A program made the translations under genes and the position numbers. Below are positions 16,282 to 23,730 of a stretch of DNA of 32,624 nucleotides, one piece after another. Origin of the DNA: Verrucomicrobiales bacterium (lineage in GTDB: Bacteria > Verrucomicrobiota > Verrucomicrobiia > Verrucomicrobiales > SLCJ01); assembly GCA_024636835.1 (NCBI GenBank), contig JAGXGH010000101.1, positions 1-32,624 on the forward strand, given 5' to 3'. A model generated the notes under the pieces. That model did not search any database. It was not told the origin of the DNA and saw only the letters and a program-made list of their open reading frames with translations. Within the stretch, counting starts at the first letter, position 1; each line of letters starts with the position of its first letter.

Positions 16282-16298
16282 TGTCAGTTTTGTTGGAA
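16282..16298. promoter_or_regulatory. Half-conserved TGTCAGT site upstream of module 3
   Basis: TGTCAGTTTTGTTGGAA keeps the left arm and centre of the module 1 inverted repeat, but the right arm is degenerate. It lies 53 nt upstream of the 21-bp element, matching the spacing in modules 1 and 2 (52 and 56 nt). Confidence 0.4.
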
Positions 16299-16560
16299 AG
16301 TGGTGGATTGAGACGGCTGAAAACATGTCGATTCGCCACACGCGATCATGCCTTCTGTTTTGTAAAAGGTGTTAGTCAAAGATGATACTGCTGACGATGA
16401 TCCGTTTGTTTGATTGGTGAGATCGAGCTAAGCGTTGCGAGTCATCATGGGGAAAAACCGCGTTGTGCCCTTTAATATCCCCCAATTCATCCCAAATCTT
16501 TCCGATCATGCAGCATTTTCAGTTGCCGCTGGTGTTGGATCGTCCTTAGTTAGTCATATC

Positions 16561-17547
16561 ATGAAAAATCCAATTCGCGTTGCAGTGACCGGTGCCGCCG
16601 GTCAAATCGGCTATTCCCTTCTTTTCCGTATCGCCAATGGCGATTTGTTCGGCCCAGACCAACCGGTCGCGCTCAATTTGATCGAGATCGAGCCAGGCCT
16701 CGACCGCCTTCGCGGTGTGGTGATGGAACTCGACGACTGTGCGTTCCCGCTTCTTACTGAGATCGTTCAAACCGCGGACCTCAATGAGGGGTTCAAAGAT
16801 GTGGATTGGGCGTTACTCGTCGGTTCCGTCCCGCGTGGTAAGGGCATGGAGCGCAAAGACTTGTTGACGATTAACGGTGGTATTTTCACCGGTCAGGGGC
16901 AAGCCATTGATCGCAATGCGTCCCCGGACTGCAAGGTGCTGGTCGTCGGTAACCCGTGCAACACCAACTGCCTCATCGCGATGAGTCAGGCCAAGCGTAT
17001 TCCTAAGCAAAACTGGTTCGCCATGACGCGTCTCGACGAGAACCGCGCCAAGAGTCAGCTCGCGGTGAAAGCCGGCGTGCACAGCAGCGAAGTTACCAAC
17101 ATGGCGATCTGGGGCAATCACTCAGCGACACAGTATCCTGACTTCACCATCGCGAAAATCGGTGGCAAGGCAGTGACCGAGGTTATCAGTGACCACGACT
17201 GGCTGAAGACTGACTTTATCAAAACCGTTCAGCAGCGTGGTGCCGCTATTATTGAAGCCCGCGGCGCATCGTCCGCAGCATCCGCAGCGAATGCCGCCAT
17301 TGATACGGTCCGATCGCTCGTCATACCCACACCCGAAGGTGACTGGCACAGTGTTGCGGTTGTTTCCGATGGATCTTACGGCATCGCCGAGGGCTTGATG
17401 TTCTCATTCCCAGTTCGCTCCCTCGTGGGCGGCCAGTGGGAGATTGTTCAAGGAGTGCCGGTGAATGAGTTCTCCCAGGAGAAGATCACCGCCACCGAGA
17501 CGGAGCTCAAGGAAGAGCGCGAGGCCGTCGCTGATCTTCTTGGTTAA
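16561..17547 (+). CDS. mdh: Malate dehydrogenase
   Basis: Interconverts malate and oxaloacetate with NAD in the cytoplasm (TCA cycle). The 328 aa product has the length expected of this MDH class. The Rossmann motif [11 protein letters not shown] is at residues 11-21 and [11 protein letters not shown] follows at about 55-65. Substrate-binding arginines are R92 (P-R-G), R98 and R162. GNPCNTN (130-136) binds nicotinamide and substrate. The catalytic pair is D159 (RLDENRA) and H187 ([12 protein letters not shown]). The start at 16561 gives [11 protein letters not shown] at the correct family N-terminus; the open frame upstream to 16435 has no homology features and is ignored. The gene stands alone, divergent from module 3 and closed by a strong terminator. 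Confidence 0.97.
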   Translation: MKNPIRVAVTGAAGQIGYSLLFRIANGDLFGPDQPVALNLIEIEPGLDRLRGVVMELDDCAFPLLTEIVQTADLNEGFKDVDWALLVGSVPRGKGMERKDLLTINGGIFTGQGQAIDRNASPDCKVLVVGNPCNTNCLIAMSQAKRIPKQNWFAMTRLDENRAKSQLAVKAGVHSSEVTNMAIWGNHSATQYPDFTIAKIGGKAVTEVISDHDWLKTDFIKTVQQRGAAIIEARGASSAASAANAAIDTVRSLVIPTPEGDWHSVAVVSDGSYGIAEGLMFSFPVRSLVGGQWEIVQGVPVNEFSQEKITATETELKEEREAVADLLG

Positions 17548-17565
17548 TTCGAGATGCGTCTTTTC

Positions 17566-17600
17566 ATCCCGTCGCGGCTTCTGCTGCGGCGGGATTTTTA
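17566..17600 (+). terminator. Rho-independent terminator of mdh
   Basis: A 13-bp GC-rich stem (ATCCCGTCGCGGC with GCTGCGGCGGGAT, two G-T pairs) and a TTCT loop are followed by a T-run, 18 nt after the mdh stop codon. The rest of the gap to 17847 is plain sequence with no feature I can support. Confidence 0.9.
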
Positions 17601-17847
17601 ATAGATATCGGACAGGGAGTTATTGAAAAAGTTGGTCGAAAGTGACCGAGAAGAGAGCAATATGCCCCTCCAAGACGAAGGAATGGGAGTTTTTTTGGAA
17701 ATCGAGTAAGTATTCTAACAATCCTGCTTTTACGGGGGGCAAACTGCTTGAATCTATTGGAAATAAGCGCTGAAATGTGGAGTCAGCGCCTTGCTTTAGC
17801 AAAAACTCGTCGCAAAGTCTGCAGATTGTGCTAAGTTCCGTTTACTT

Positions 17848-18210
17848 ATGGCTACCGCAAGAAAAACGAGATTCTCACGTCGGGTTCCTGATCATGTCAC
17901 GGATGAATTGGTAGTGGTCCTCTCAGAAGAGACCGAATTCCTCCACTTTAACGACCTCTTCCAGAAGGTATACGAAAACCTCAAAAAGAAAAACGCGGTA
18001 AGCGGTGGCGAAGAAATGCTCCGTTTGCGTGCGTATGAAAAACTCCAGAACCTCGTTTCTCGAGGGATGGTGAACAAGGAAGCTCGTCAATACCTCGGTC
18101 TCGATGGGATTGAGCGTGCTTCTTCCAAGTGGCAAGCTGAGCAGCAGAAAATTGCTGACGCAGCCGCTGAAGAGGAATCTGCCAAAGAAGAGAAGGCTGC
18201 AAAAGCCTGA
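17848..18210 (+). CDS. Small conserved-looking protein of unknown function, 120 aa
   Basis: I do not recognise this protein. The first 90 residues are a mixed, probably globular fold beginning with a basic patch, ATARKTRFSRRVPD. The segment LVSRGMVNKEARQYLGLDGI could be the end of a small helical or winged-helix domain. The last 25 residues are low-complexity Ala/Glu/Lys, likely a flexible or helical tail. There is no signal peptide or membrane helix, so it is cytoplasmic. The basic N-terminus and helical content would fit a nucleic-acid-associated protein, but this is speculation. It is a single gene with its own terminator. Confidence 0.8.
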   Translation: MATARKTRFSRRVPDHVTDELVVVLSEETEFLHFNDLFQKVYENLKKKNAVSGGEEMLRLRAYEKLQNLVSRGMVNKEARQYLGLDGIERASSKWQAEQQKIADAAAEEESAKEEKAAKA

Positions 18211-18253
18211 TTGATTTGGTCAGACCTTTTGGTCCACCCTGAAATTCAAAAAC

Positions 18254-18289
18254 AAGCCCGCCGCTGGATCATCCACGGCGGGCTTTTTT
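18254..18289. terminator. Bidirectional terminator between convergent genes
   Basis: The stem GCCCGCCG/CGGCGGGC continues past a bulged C as TGGA/TCCA around a TCA loop. Six T follow on the plus strand and AA precedes it. It lies between the 120-aa gene (ends 18210) and the minus-strand HAD gene (ends 18294), so it can serve both. Confidence 0.85.
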
Positions 18290-18293
18290 GTGG

Positions 18294-18953
18294 CTATTTG
18301 ACATCTATTTCGTCAAAACTGGTGGTCGCAATTTTTCCGCTGTGGTCGAGAAATACCCAAGGCATACCAGCGCTTTTTGCGCCATCAATGCCGGGAGGGC
18401 CGTCTTCAAAGACGAGTGTTTTTTCAGGTGAGGTCCCCATCCGCTGCGCAGCGAGCAAGAACATATCGGGTGCGGGTTTTCCGTGGCTGACATCGAAGGG
18501 TGTCACGATTCGATCATCTGAAAACAGATCGCCGATTCCAGCTGCATCCAGGGAATTACGCACGTTGTTGGGATGACCACCGGAAGCGACGCAAATAGGG
18601 AGGGTCTCGGAAATCTTGCGTGCAAACTCAGCAATATGTGGGATCACCTTGGCGTCGACGAGTCGCTCGGCGAGGAATGCCTGCTTCGCTTTCGTGAGTC
18701 GCTCGCCGTCCAATTCGATAGCAAACTCTTCACAGAGCATATTGATCACCTTGGCAGAGGAAATTCCACCCCACTCGCGGTAGCGGCCGTGGTCGAGCGT
18801 GAAGGGGGCTTCGACGTGTTCAAGAGCATGAACCCATGCGTCGTAGTGGGCAGGCATGGTGTCGACCAAGGTGCCGTCACAGTCAAAAATGATCGCTTCA
18901 ATCCCATGCTCAGTGACAAGTGACTCAAGAAATTCGATGGGGTGGGTGGGCAT
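18294..18953 (-). CDS. HAD-superfamily phosphatase, beta-phosphoglucomutase/YqaB-like
   Basis: A cytoplasmic haloacid dehalogenase-type hydrolase of 219 aa, the usual size. Motif I is F-D24-C-D26-G-T-L-V-D-T, with the Asp nucleophile and acid/base Asp. The cap begins MPAHYDAWVHAL. Motif II is ICVASGG, motif III is the Lys in HGKPAPDMFL, and motif IV is VFEDGPPGIDGAKSAGM. The spacing and the cap between motifs I and II place it in subfamily IA, near beta-phosphoglucomutase and fructose-1-phosphatase YqaB, so a sugar phosphate is the likely substrate. The exact substrate cannot be read from sequence. It is divergent from the ATPase gene upstream and shares the downstream terminator. Confidence 0.92.
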   Translation of the reverse strand: MPTHPIEFLESLVTEHGIEAIIFDCDGTLVDTMPAHYDAWVHALEHVEAPFTLDHGRYREWGGISSAKVINMLCEEFAIELDGERLTKAKQAFLAERLVDAKVIPHIAEFARKISETLPICVASGGHPNNVRNSLDAAGIGDLFSDDRIVTPFDVSHGKPAPDMFLLAAQRMGTSPEKTLVFEDGPPGIDGAKSAGMPWVFLDHSGKIATTSFDEIDVK

Positions 18954-19104
18954 AAGCTTTAAAATATTTGATAATCTCCGATATTTATGATGATCACAGA
19001 GAGGGGGCGCTGCATAGTGGCAACATTCAGCAGACAGGGTGGGGGATCTTGTCTCTTGTAAGGCTCAACCCCGTTCACTCAATCCGCAACACCTTCTCTT
19101 CGCA

Positions 19105-20745
19105 ATGGCTTTTGACCGCACACTTTTCGACAATTCTGGCACCGATGACGGTGCGGAGAGTCGACCGGTGGATTTACCATCGCAGCAGATTGTTTCCGAT
19201 GGCTTAGTGCAGGCACTCAAGGAAGGACGGCGTGGAATTTTTTTACTTGGAGCAGAATCTGCAGGAGCTGGAAAATCGACCATTCTCAATGCAGCGATTG
19301 AGTCGATGGGGTGTTTTACCGTGTGGATTCGTCCGGACGAGTATGCCTTAGACGCACAACTCAACCCAAAGCGCATCGTTCGAAATGCACTACGCGAGGC
19401 GTGTGATGAATCGCCCGTGTGGTTTGATCGTTTTGCGAATCAGTTTCTCGCGCGGGTGTTTGCGCTTGGTCTTCGAGCGGGACTGATTCCTTCGCACGAC
19501 GCGGAGGCGTGGGCACGAGCGATGGAGGCGTCCCCTCATCATTACCTGAGTGGACAAGATGGAGCAAAGCTGTTGAGGTGGCTGGCGGATGATAAGCGGT
19601 CAACGCTTCGCTATCAGTTAGTGCTTCGTTTGCTGTCCTCCGATCATGCCGTTTTCGACGAGGTGGACGAGGCGACCGCGTGGTTGGATTTTTTCTTATC
19701 GGGTAAGTCTGGGGCTTCGGCTGAGTGGCAGTCAAGGCCGTGCAGTCGGTTTCCAGCCGACTCGTCAGCTTCGGTTGAATGGCTGGCAAGGTGGATCGAT
19801 CTGGGGAACACCGCATTCGCAGGCGAGGATGTGAAGTTTACCCGTCAGACATTGGCGCTGGTGAATGCGGCGCAGACTGTGGTTTGTTTGCTCGATCAGA
19901 TCGACGGTGTGATGGGGCGCCCAAGTTTAGCTCGCGAGCTGGCGGGAATGGCTCTGGATTGGATGAATTGCACGTCGATGGTGGTGATTGCGGTGAACCG
20001 TGATGTCTGGGAAACCGGGTTTTTACCAGTGCTTCCCGAAGCGTGGAGCGATCGATTGAGTGCTTGTTCGGAGTGGCTCGGTAATTTGGAAGTTCCCGAG
20101 TTGGAGTTGCTTTTGAAGGCGCACTCACCTGATGCACCAGAGGAAACGAGTCTTGAAGAATGGTCGAAACGACGCGGCCAGGGGGGCACGGCCCGTGAGG
20201 GCTTGCGTTTCGCCGATTCGTTAGCAAATGGCGCGGTGGAGTCGACCGCCCGAAATGATTTTCTCGTGTTTTCTGAGGAGTTAACTACTGAAAATCTCGT
20301 AGAATCACGACGTGGTATCTTTCTCGATGCTGGTGATCGACTGCCTTTCGTCACTGTGGAATCTGAAGATGCCGATGACCAACGGATGGGAAGATTGCGC
20401 TGGAATACTCCCGAACACGTCGCGTGGATTGGCTTGGCCGAGCCGAACAACGCAGGCGCGTGGCGGGCGTTTTTTGCGAGCTTCGCGGCGACGTCCGTCG
20501 ACGAAGGATCGGTGAAACTGGTTGTGCCTGTCTTTGATGGAGACAGCGAGTCGGCTATTCGGGCTTACGCAGCAATTGAAGGTCTTGATCCTTCGCTCGA
20601 TGCGATAAGTTGGCTCAATGTTTCGCGGCTCACACCTGCGGGCTGGTGGCGGCCGACTGAATCCCGCAACCGCACGATGGACTCTTTTCTCGATGCTTCG
20701 CCACTATGGAATGCGATCACGGAGCCGGTTATCGTGAACAATTGA
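19105..20745 (+). CDS. Unrecognised P-loop ATPase, 546 aa
   Basis: I cannot name a family. GIFLLGAESAGAGKSTILN (residues 44-62) is a Walker A-like loop, but the first Gly is displaced: position -5 from G56-K57 is Glu51, not Gly. A hydrophobic strand ending in D264-Q-I-D267 (VVCLLDQIDG) fits Walker B. MVVIAVNRDVWETG soon after could include a sensor-1 residue. The C-terminal half, from about residue 370, has no motif I recognise. There is no signal or membrane segment. The ATG at 19105 is preferred over a GTG at 19039 because it begins a coherent N-terminus. The fold suggests an AAA/STAND-like or Orc/Cdc6-like NTPase; a role in DNA metabolism or defence is only a guess. At 19714-19791 the gene carries an in-frame 54-bp-spaced imperfect duplication around a hairpin. 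Confidence 0.75.
   Translation: MAFDRTLFDNSGTDDGAESRPVDLPSQQIVSDGLVQALKEGRRGIFLLGAESAGAGKSTILNAAIESMGCFTVWIRPDEYALDAQLNPKRIVRNALREACDESPVWFDRFANQFLARVFALGLRAGLIPSHDAEAWARAMEASPHHYLSGQDGAKLLRWLADDKRSTLRYQLVLRLLSSDHAVFDEVDEATAWLDFFLSGKSGASAEWQSRPCSRFPADSSASVEWLARWIDLGNTAFAGEDVKFTRQTLALVNAAQTVVCLLDQIDGVMGRPSLARELAGMALDWMNCTSMVVIAVNRDVWETGFLPVLPEAWSDRLSACSEWLGNLEVPELELLLKAHSPDAPEETSLEEWSKRRGQGGTAREGLRFADSLANGAVESTARNDFLVFSEELTTENLVESRRGIFLDAGDRLPFVTVESEDADDQRMGRLRWNTPEHVAWIGLAEPNNAGAWRAFFASFAATSVDEGSVKLVVPVFDGDSESAIRAYAAIEGLDPSLDAISWLNVSRLTPAGWWRPTESRNRTMDSFLDASPLWNAITEPVIVNN
19714..19791 (+). repeat. Imperfect direct repeats flanking a palindrome inside the ATPase gene
   Basis: GCTTCGGCTGAGTGGCAGTC (19714 onward, 24 nt with AAGG) recurs at 19768-19791 with 4 differences. 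The 54-nt offset keeps the reading frame. Between them AGTCGG and CCGACT (19744-19749, 19757-19762) form a hairpin. The protein reads A-S-A-E-W then A-S-V-E-W. It may be a small in-frame insertion or duplication. Confidence 0.5.
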
Positions 20746-20830
20746 TATCGGTTTCGAATAAAAGATGACTATTCGCCACGCACAAATACCTCACGATCAA
20801 TCAACTCCGCGCCCTATCGCGTCAGGTCAT

Positions 20831-20845
20831 TACCAAGATTTGGTA
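20831..20845. other. 15-bp palindrome between convergent ATPase and dinB genes
   Basis: TACCAA-GAT-TTGGTA is perfectly symmetric. It has no T-run, so it is at best a weak terminator for the two genes that converge here. Confidence 0.3.
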
Positions 20846-20890
20846 TGAGGCAAGACAGACGAGAGTTTTCCCTGCATTTGTGTAACCACA

Positions 20891-21946
20891 CTAAATACCC
20901 AAATCGAGTTGGGGGGCGTCTTCCTCGGCGGATTCTGTGACGAACTTCACGCCGACGCCGAGAAGTCGCACACTGGGAGAATCGCGCCGTGACCACGCTT
21001 CATCGAGCAGTTGATCGTAGATATCCGGGTCTGGAGAATTCGATCCTCGCTCAGCAGTGGTGGTGGTGAAGTCATCGAACTTGAGCTTCACCACAAGTCC
21101 ACTGAGTATTTTGTCAGTGTGGTGTTTGTCGAGTTCCACCACTTGATCATCGAGCATCAGATGCATACGCTCGCGCAGGGAATTAAGGTCGGTGATGTTC
21201 TCTCGGAAGGTGTTTTCCTGACTGGAGGATTTCCGCACGCGGTCTGGTGATACCTCGCGATCGTCAATGCCGCGGCAACGGTCGTAGAGTTCAACACCAA
21301 ACCGTCCTAACTCTGCGGCAAGAGTAAATTTGTCGAGTTTGCGAAGATCGCCACAGGTTTCAATTCCCATGGCGCTGAGTCGCTCGCGACCTTTGGATCC
21401 AACACCCCAAAGTTTTCCGACGGGTAGCGGAGCGAGAAAGGCGTCGATCTCGTCGTCAGCGACCACACATTGCCCACAGGGCTTGTTGATATCGCTGGCA
21501 ATCTTGGCGATCAATTTGTTCGAAGCTATACCTGCTGAGGAGGTGAGTTTGGTCTTCCTCCAAATAGCTCGGCGGATTTCCAGCGCGAGTTCGTCGCTGG
21601 GTTCATCGCGATGGCTGACGTCGAGATAGGCTTCGTCGAGTGACAGCGGCTCGATTAAATCGGTGTATTCGGCGAACACTTCACGAATCTGACGCGATGC
21701 CTCCTTGTAGACGTCGAAGCGCACTGGGACTACGATCAATTTTGGGCATTTTCGGAGTGCGAGGAACACAGGCATCGCAGAGTGGCAGCCGAATTTTCGT
21801 GCCTCGTAGTTAGCCGTGGTGAGTACTCCGCGTCGGGTTGAGCCTCCTACGGCAACGGGTTTCCCTCGAAGCGCAGGATTATCGCGCTCCTCAATGGCTG
21901 CGTAAAAACAGTCCATATCGATGTGAATGATTTTCCGAGGAGCCAT
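20891..21946 (-). CDS. dinB: DNA polymerase IV (Y-family translesion polymerase)
   Basis: Error-prone polymerase that bypasses damaged template bases, 351 aa as usual for DinB. The palm motif IIHIDMDCFYAAIE holds catalytic D10; LSLDEAYLDVS holds D104-E105. SAGIASNKLIAKIASDINKP is the conserved finger/palm segment and KLWGVGSKGRERL starts the helix-hairpin-helix thumb. The last six residues, QLDLGI, match the C-terminal sliding-clamp-binding motif (E. coli DinB ends QLVLGL). The ATG at 21946 is chosen because MAPRKIIHIDMD matches the family N-terminus; an upstream extension to 22006 has no support. A LexA-type palindrome lies 145 nt upstream, so SOS induction is likely. Confidence 0.97.
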   Translation of the reverse strand: MAPRKIIHIDMDCFYAAIEERDNPALRGKPVAVGGSTRRGVLTTANYEARKFGCHSAMPVFLALRKCPKLIVVPVRFDVYKEASRQIREVFAEYTDLIEPLSLDEAYLDVSHRDEPSDELALEIRRAIWRKTKLTSSAGIASNKLIAKIASDINKPCGQCVVADDEIDAFLAPLPVGKLWGVGSKGRERLSAMGIETCGDLRKLDKFTLAAELGRFGVELYDRCRGIDDREVSPDRVRKSSSQENTFRENITDLNSLRERMHLMLDDQVVELDKHHTDKILSGLVVKLKFDDFTTTTAERGSNSPDPDIYDQLLDEAWSRRDSPSVRLLGVGVKFVTESAEEDAPQLDLGI

Positions 21947-22091
21947 ACCAATCCTGGTAATGATTTTAGCGTCGCGTAGAACCGCTGCGCGGCACGCGAT
22001 TGACAAGTGGGCGTTGAGTCGGTTGGTCGAGAGCTAATTGTCCGCGGAGAATAGTCATATGTTTCATCGTAAGCGATATTATCAGGGCTTG

Positions 22092-22105
22092 TGTTCTCAT
22101 GAACA
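22092..22105. promoter_or_regulatory. Candidate LexA box, TGTTC-N4-GAACA
   Basis: TGTTCTCATGAACA is a perfect 5-4-5 palindrome with exactly the consensus reported for verrucomicrobial LexA. On the minus strand it is followed by GATAAT, a plausible -10 box with the palindrome at the -35 position, so LexA would block dinB transcription. It is also 65 nt before nuoA on the other strand, but dinB is the expected target. Confidence 0.75.
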
Positions 22106-22158
22106 TGTAAGCCGATAAGTGTCGAAAAACAAGAACTCTCTCGGAGTTGACGGCTGGC

Positions 22159-22163
22159 AGGAG
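22159..22163 (+). promoter_or_regulatory. Shine-Dalgarno deciding the nuoA start
   Basis: AGGAG lies 7 nt before the ATG at 22171. This favours that codon over the in-frame ATG at 22198 and the start at 22147. Confidence 0.7.
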
Positions 22164-22170
22164 TGAGGGC

Positions 22171-22572
22171 ATGGTCACGTCAGTAACCGATTTCACCATG
22201 CTTTCAGACTACCTTCCAATTCTTCTTCAAGTGCTCATCGTGATGGGCTTTGCCGGTATGACATTAGGACTCAGCGTTCTTCTCGGTAAATCTGGGAAGA
22301 GGAATGCGATGAAGGATTCGGCTTACGAGTGCGGGATGCTTCCCATCGGTGAAGCACAGCCACGTTTTAGTGTGAAGTTCTATCTGATTGCAATGCTCTT
22401 CGTGCTTTTCGACATCGAAGTGGTCTTTCTTTATCCTTGGGCAGTCCAGTTCAAGACCCTTGTTGCGCAGAACTCGAATGCGTTTTGGAGCATGCTGAGC
22501 TTCGTGTTTATCCTGGGGGTCGCTTATCTTTACGTGCTACGTAAAAAGGCACTCGACTGGAAAGAGGCGTAG
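22171..22572 (+). CDS. nuoA: NADH-quinone oxidoreductase subunit A
   Basis: Small membrane subunit of respiratory complex I, at the junction of the peripheral and membrane arms. The 133 aa product has three transmembrane helices: LPILLQVLIVMGFAGMTLGL, then a helix in FYLIAMLFVLFDIEVVFLYP, then WSMLSFVFILGVAYLYVL. The family signature is present: D-S-A-Y-E-C-G-M, PRFSVKFYLIAMLFVLFD, and the acidic pair D-I-E inside the second helix. Complex I subunit genes are usually one operon beginning nuoA-nuoB, but no other nuo gene follows; a gap and then minus-strand proB come next. Either nuoA is detached in this lineage or this is an extra copy. Divergent from dinB. Confidence 0.95.
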   Translation: MVTSVTDFTMLSDYLPILLQVLIVMGFAGMTLGLSVLLGKSGKRNAMKDSAYECGMLPIGEAQPRFSVKFYLIAMLFVLFDIEVVFLYPWAVQFKTLVAQNSNAFWSMLSFVFILGVAYLYVLRKKALDWKEA

Positions 22573-22673
22573 TGGCACCTCGGGGTATGTATCGGTAGGC
22601 GAGTACCGGGGTGGTGATGAAGACAGGGTAGTCGTTTGAGAGTCGCCGGGCCGCATTACGCGCAGACGACTTA

Positions 22674-22694
22674 GGCATTGGGCATTGGGCATTG
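22674..22694. repeat. Three tandem GGCATTG units
   Basis: Exact triple heptamer in the 22573-22873 gap after nuoA, just before a 90-bp inverted-repeat element. No gene is seen in this gap. Confidence 0.7.
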
Positions 22695-22709
22695 GTGGGC
22701 GCGCGGAGC

Positions 22710-22799
22710 TTTCTGTAGCGAACGCTTTGTAAGCGCCGAACGCGCGTCCCTCTACTTCCCTCACCACCCTCCGAGGTTTGCAAAACGCCGCTACAGAAA
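22710..22799. repeat. 90-bp element with 11-bp terminal inverted repeats (REP/MITE-like)
   Basis: It begins TTTCTGTAGCG and ends with the exact reverse complement CGCTACAGAAA. The interior has further GC-rich partial symmetry (GTAAGCGCC, AAACGCCG). No reading frame of note. It looks like a short non-autonomous palindromic repeat, possibly dispersed elsewhere in the genome. Confidence 0.55.
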
Positions 22800-22873
22800 A
22801 ACCCCGCCCTCAAGTTTTTGTGCCTTATCGCTTGGAGGGATGCTTTTCAAGCGTCCGTGACTTTGTGCGACTA

Positions 22874-23644
22874 TCAATGAACGTTCACTCGTGTTCTTCT
22901 ACGATTGGTGCCGTAGATCTTGTCCCAGAGGTCTGCACAGTGTTTGCCGTGGGTGATGTATGTTTCAATCCCTGCGGCGCTGGCGAGTGCTGCGGCTTCG
23001 AGCTTGCTCGCCATTCCACCGACGGAGAATGTCCCCGTCTCGGTCGTGATGTGTTTCCTCGCTTCTTCTAAATTGGTAACTTCTTCGATGAGGGTTTGAC
23101 CCTCTGCCTTCGAGGTGAGTAGTCCGTCGACGGTGGTGAGAAGCACGAGCTTGCTCGCACCGCACGCGATAGCGATTTTTGACGACAGCGCATCGTTGTC
23201 CCCGAAGCGAAGTTCTTCCACGGCAACGGTATCGTTTTCGTTGATGATGGGGATGACTTTCTCTCTCTTGAGGAGGGCCTTCAGGGTCCGCAGGATTCGC
23301 TCCTGTCTGTCGCTCGATTCGAGATCGCTGTAGGTCAGCAATATCTGAGCGGCATGGTATCCGTAGGGCGAAAGTTGCGCGTGGTAAGCATGCATCAGAC
23401 GCGCTTGTCCGACGGCTGCGAGGCTTTGCAACTCGGTGATTTCCGTTGGTCGCTCCGTAATACCAAATTCACTGAGCGCAGTGCCGACCGCGCCGCTGGA
23501 AACCAGGATCACATCCTTGTCCCGTTGTTTCAGGTCAATGATTGTGGCGGTGATTTGAAGCAGTGCGATGGGATCTAATCCAGCACCTGACTTCTGGGTG
23601 AGAACTCCTGTGCCGAGTTTGATGACGATGCATTCTTTCTTCAT
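22874..23644 (-). CDS. proB: Glutamate 5-kinase, catalytic domain only
   Basis: Phosphorylates L-glutamate with ATP, the first step of proline synthesis. The 256 aa product covers only the amino-acid-kinase domain. It has VIKLGTGVLT with K9; the nucleotide/substrate loop VSSGAVGTA; PIINENDTVAVEELRFGDND, which binds glutamate; LVLLTTVDGLL; and GTFSVGGMASKLEAA, the conserved ATP-site Lys region. The E. coli enzyme carries an extra C-terminal PUA domain (total 367 aa), absent here; kinase-only versions are known in bacteria. The frame ends cleanly, so this does not look like a truncation. It lies 86 nt after cysK on the same strand, possibly at the end of the cys transcript; proA is not in the window. 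Confidence 0.93.
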   Translation of the reverse strand: MKKECIVIKLGTGVLTQKSGAGLDPIALLQITATIIDLKQRDKDVILVSSGAVGTALSEFGITERPTEITELQSLAAVGQARLMHAYHAQLSPYGYHAAQILLTYSDLESSDRQERILRTLKALLKREKVIPIINENDTVAVEELRFGDNDALSSKIAIACGASKLVLLTTVDGLLTSKAEGQTLIEEVTNLEEARKHITTETGTFSVGGMASKLEAAALASAAGIETYITHGKHCADLWDKIYGTNRRRTRVNVH

Positions 23645-23730
23645 CGCAATTAGGTGGAGTGAGCGAACTCCTGAGATATATCACCAGCCACCGATGCGAA
23701 TGATATCGCATCGGTGAATGATGACGGTGC

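Noticed and set aside
16435..16560. 42-codon N-terminal extension of malate dehydrogenase
   Set aside because: The family N-terminus begins at 16561; the extension has no transit or signal features and is probably leader sequence.
19896..20450. 184-codon minus-strand frame within the ATPase gene
   Set aside because: Overlaps a plausible gene entirely; Ser/Arg/Pro-rich translation typical of a reverse-frame artefact.
20770..20885. Coding-like stretch of about 35 codons between the ATPase and dinB genes
   Set aside because: No start codon is available after the preceding stop, and no family match is recognisable.
22573..22873. Possible CRISPR or tRNA in the repeat-containing gap
   Set aside because: Only three heptamers without spacers, and no cloverleaf could be drawn.
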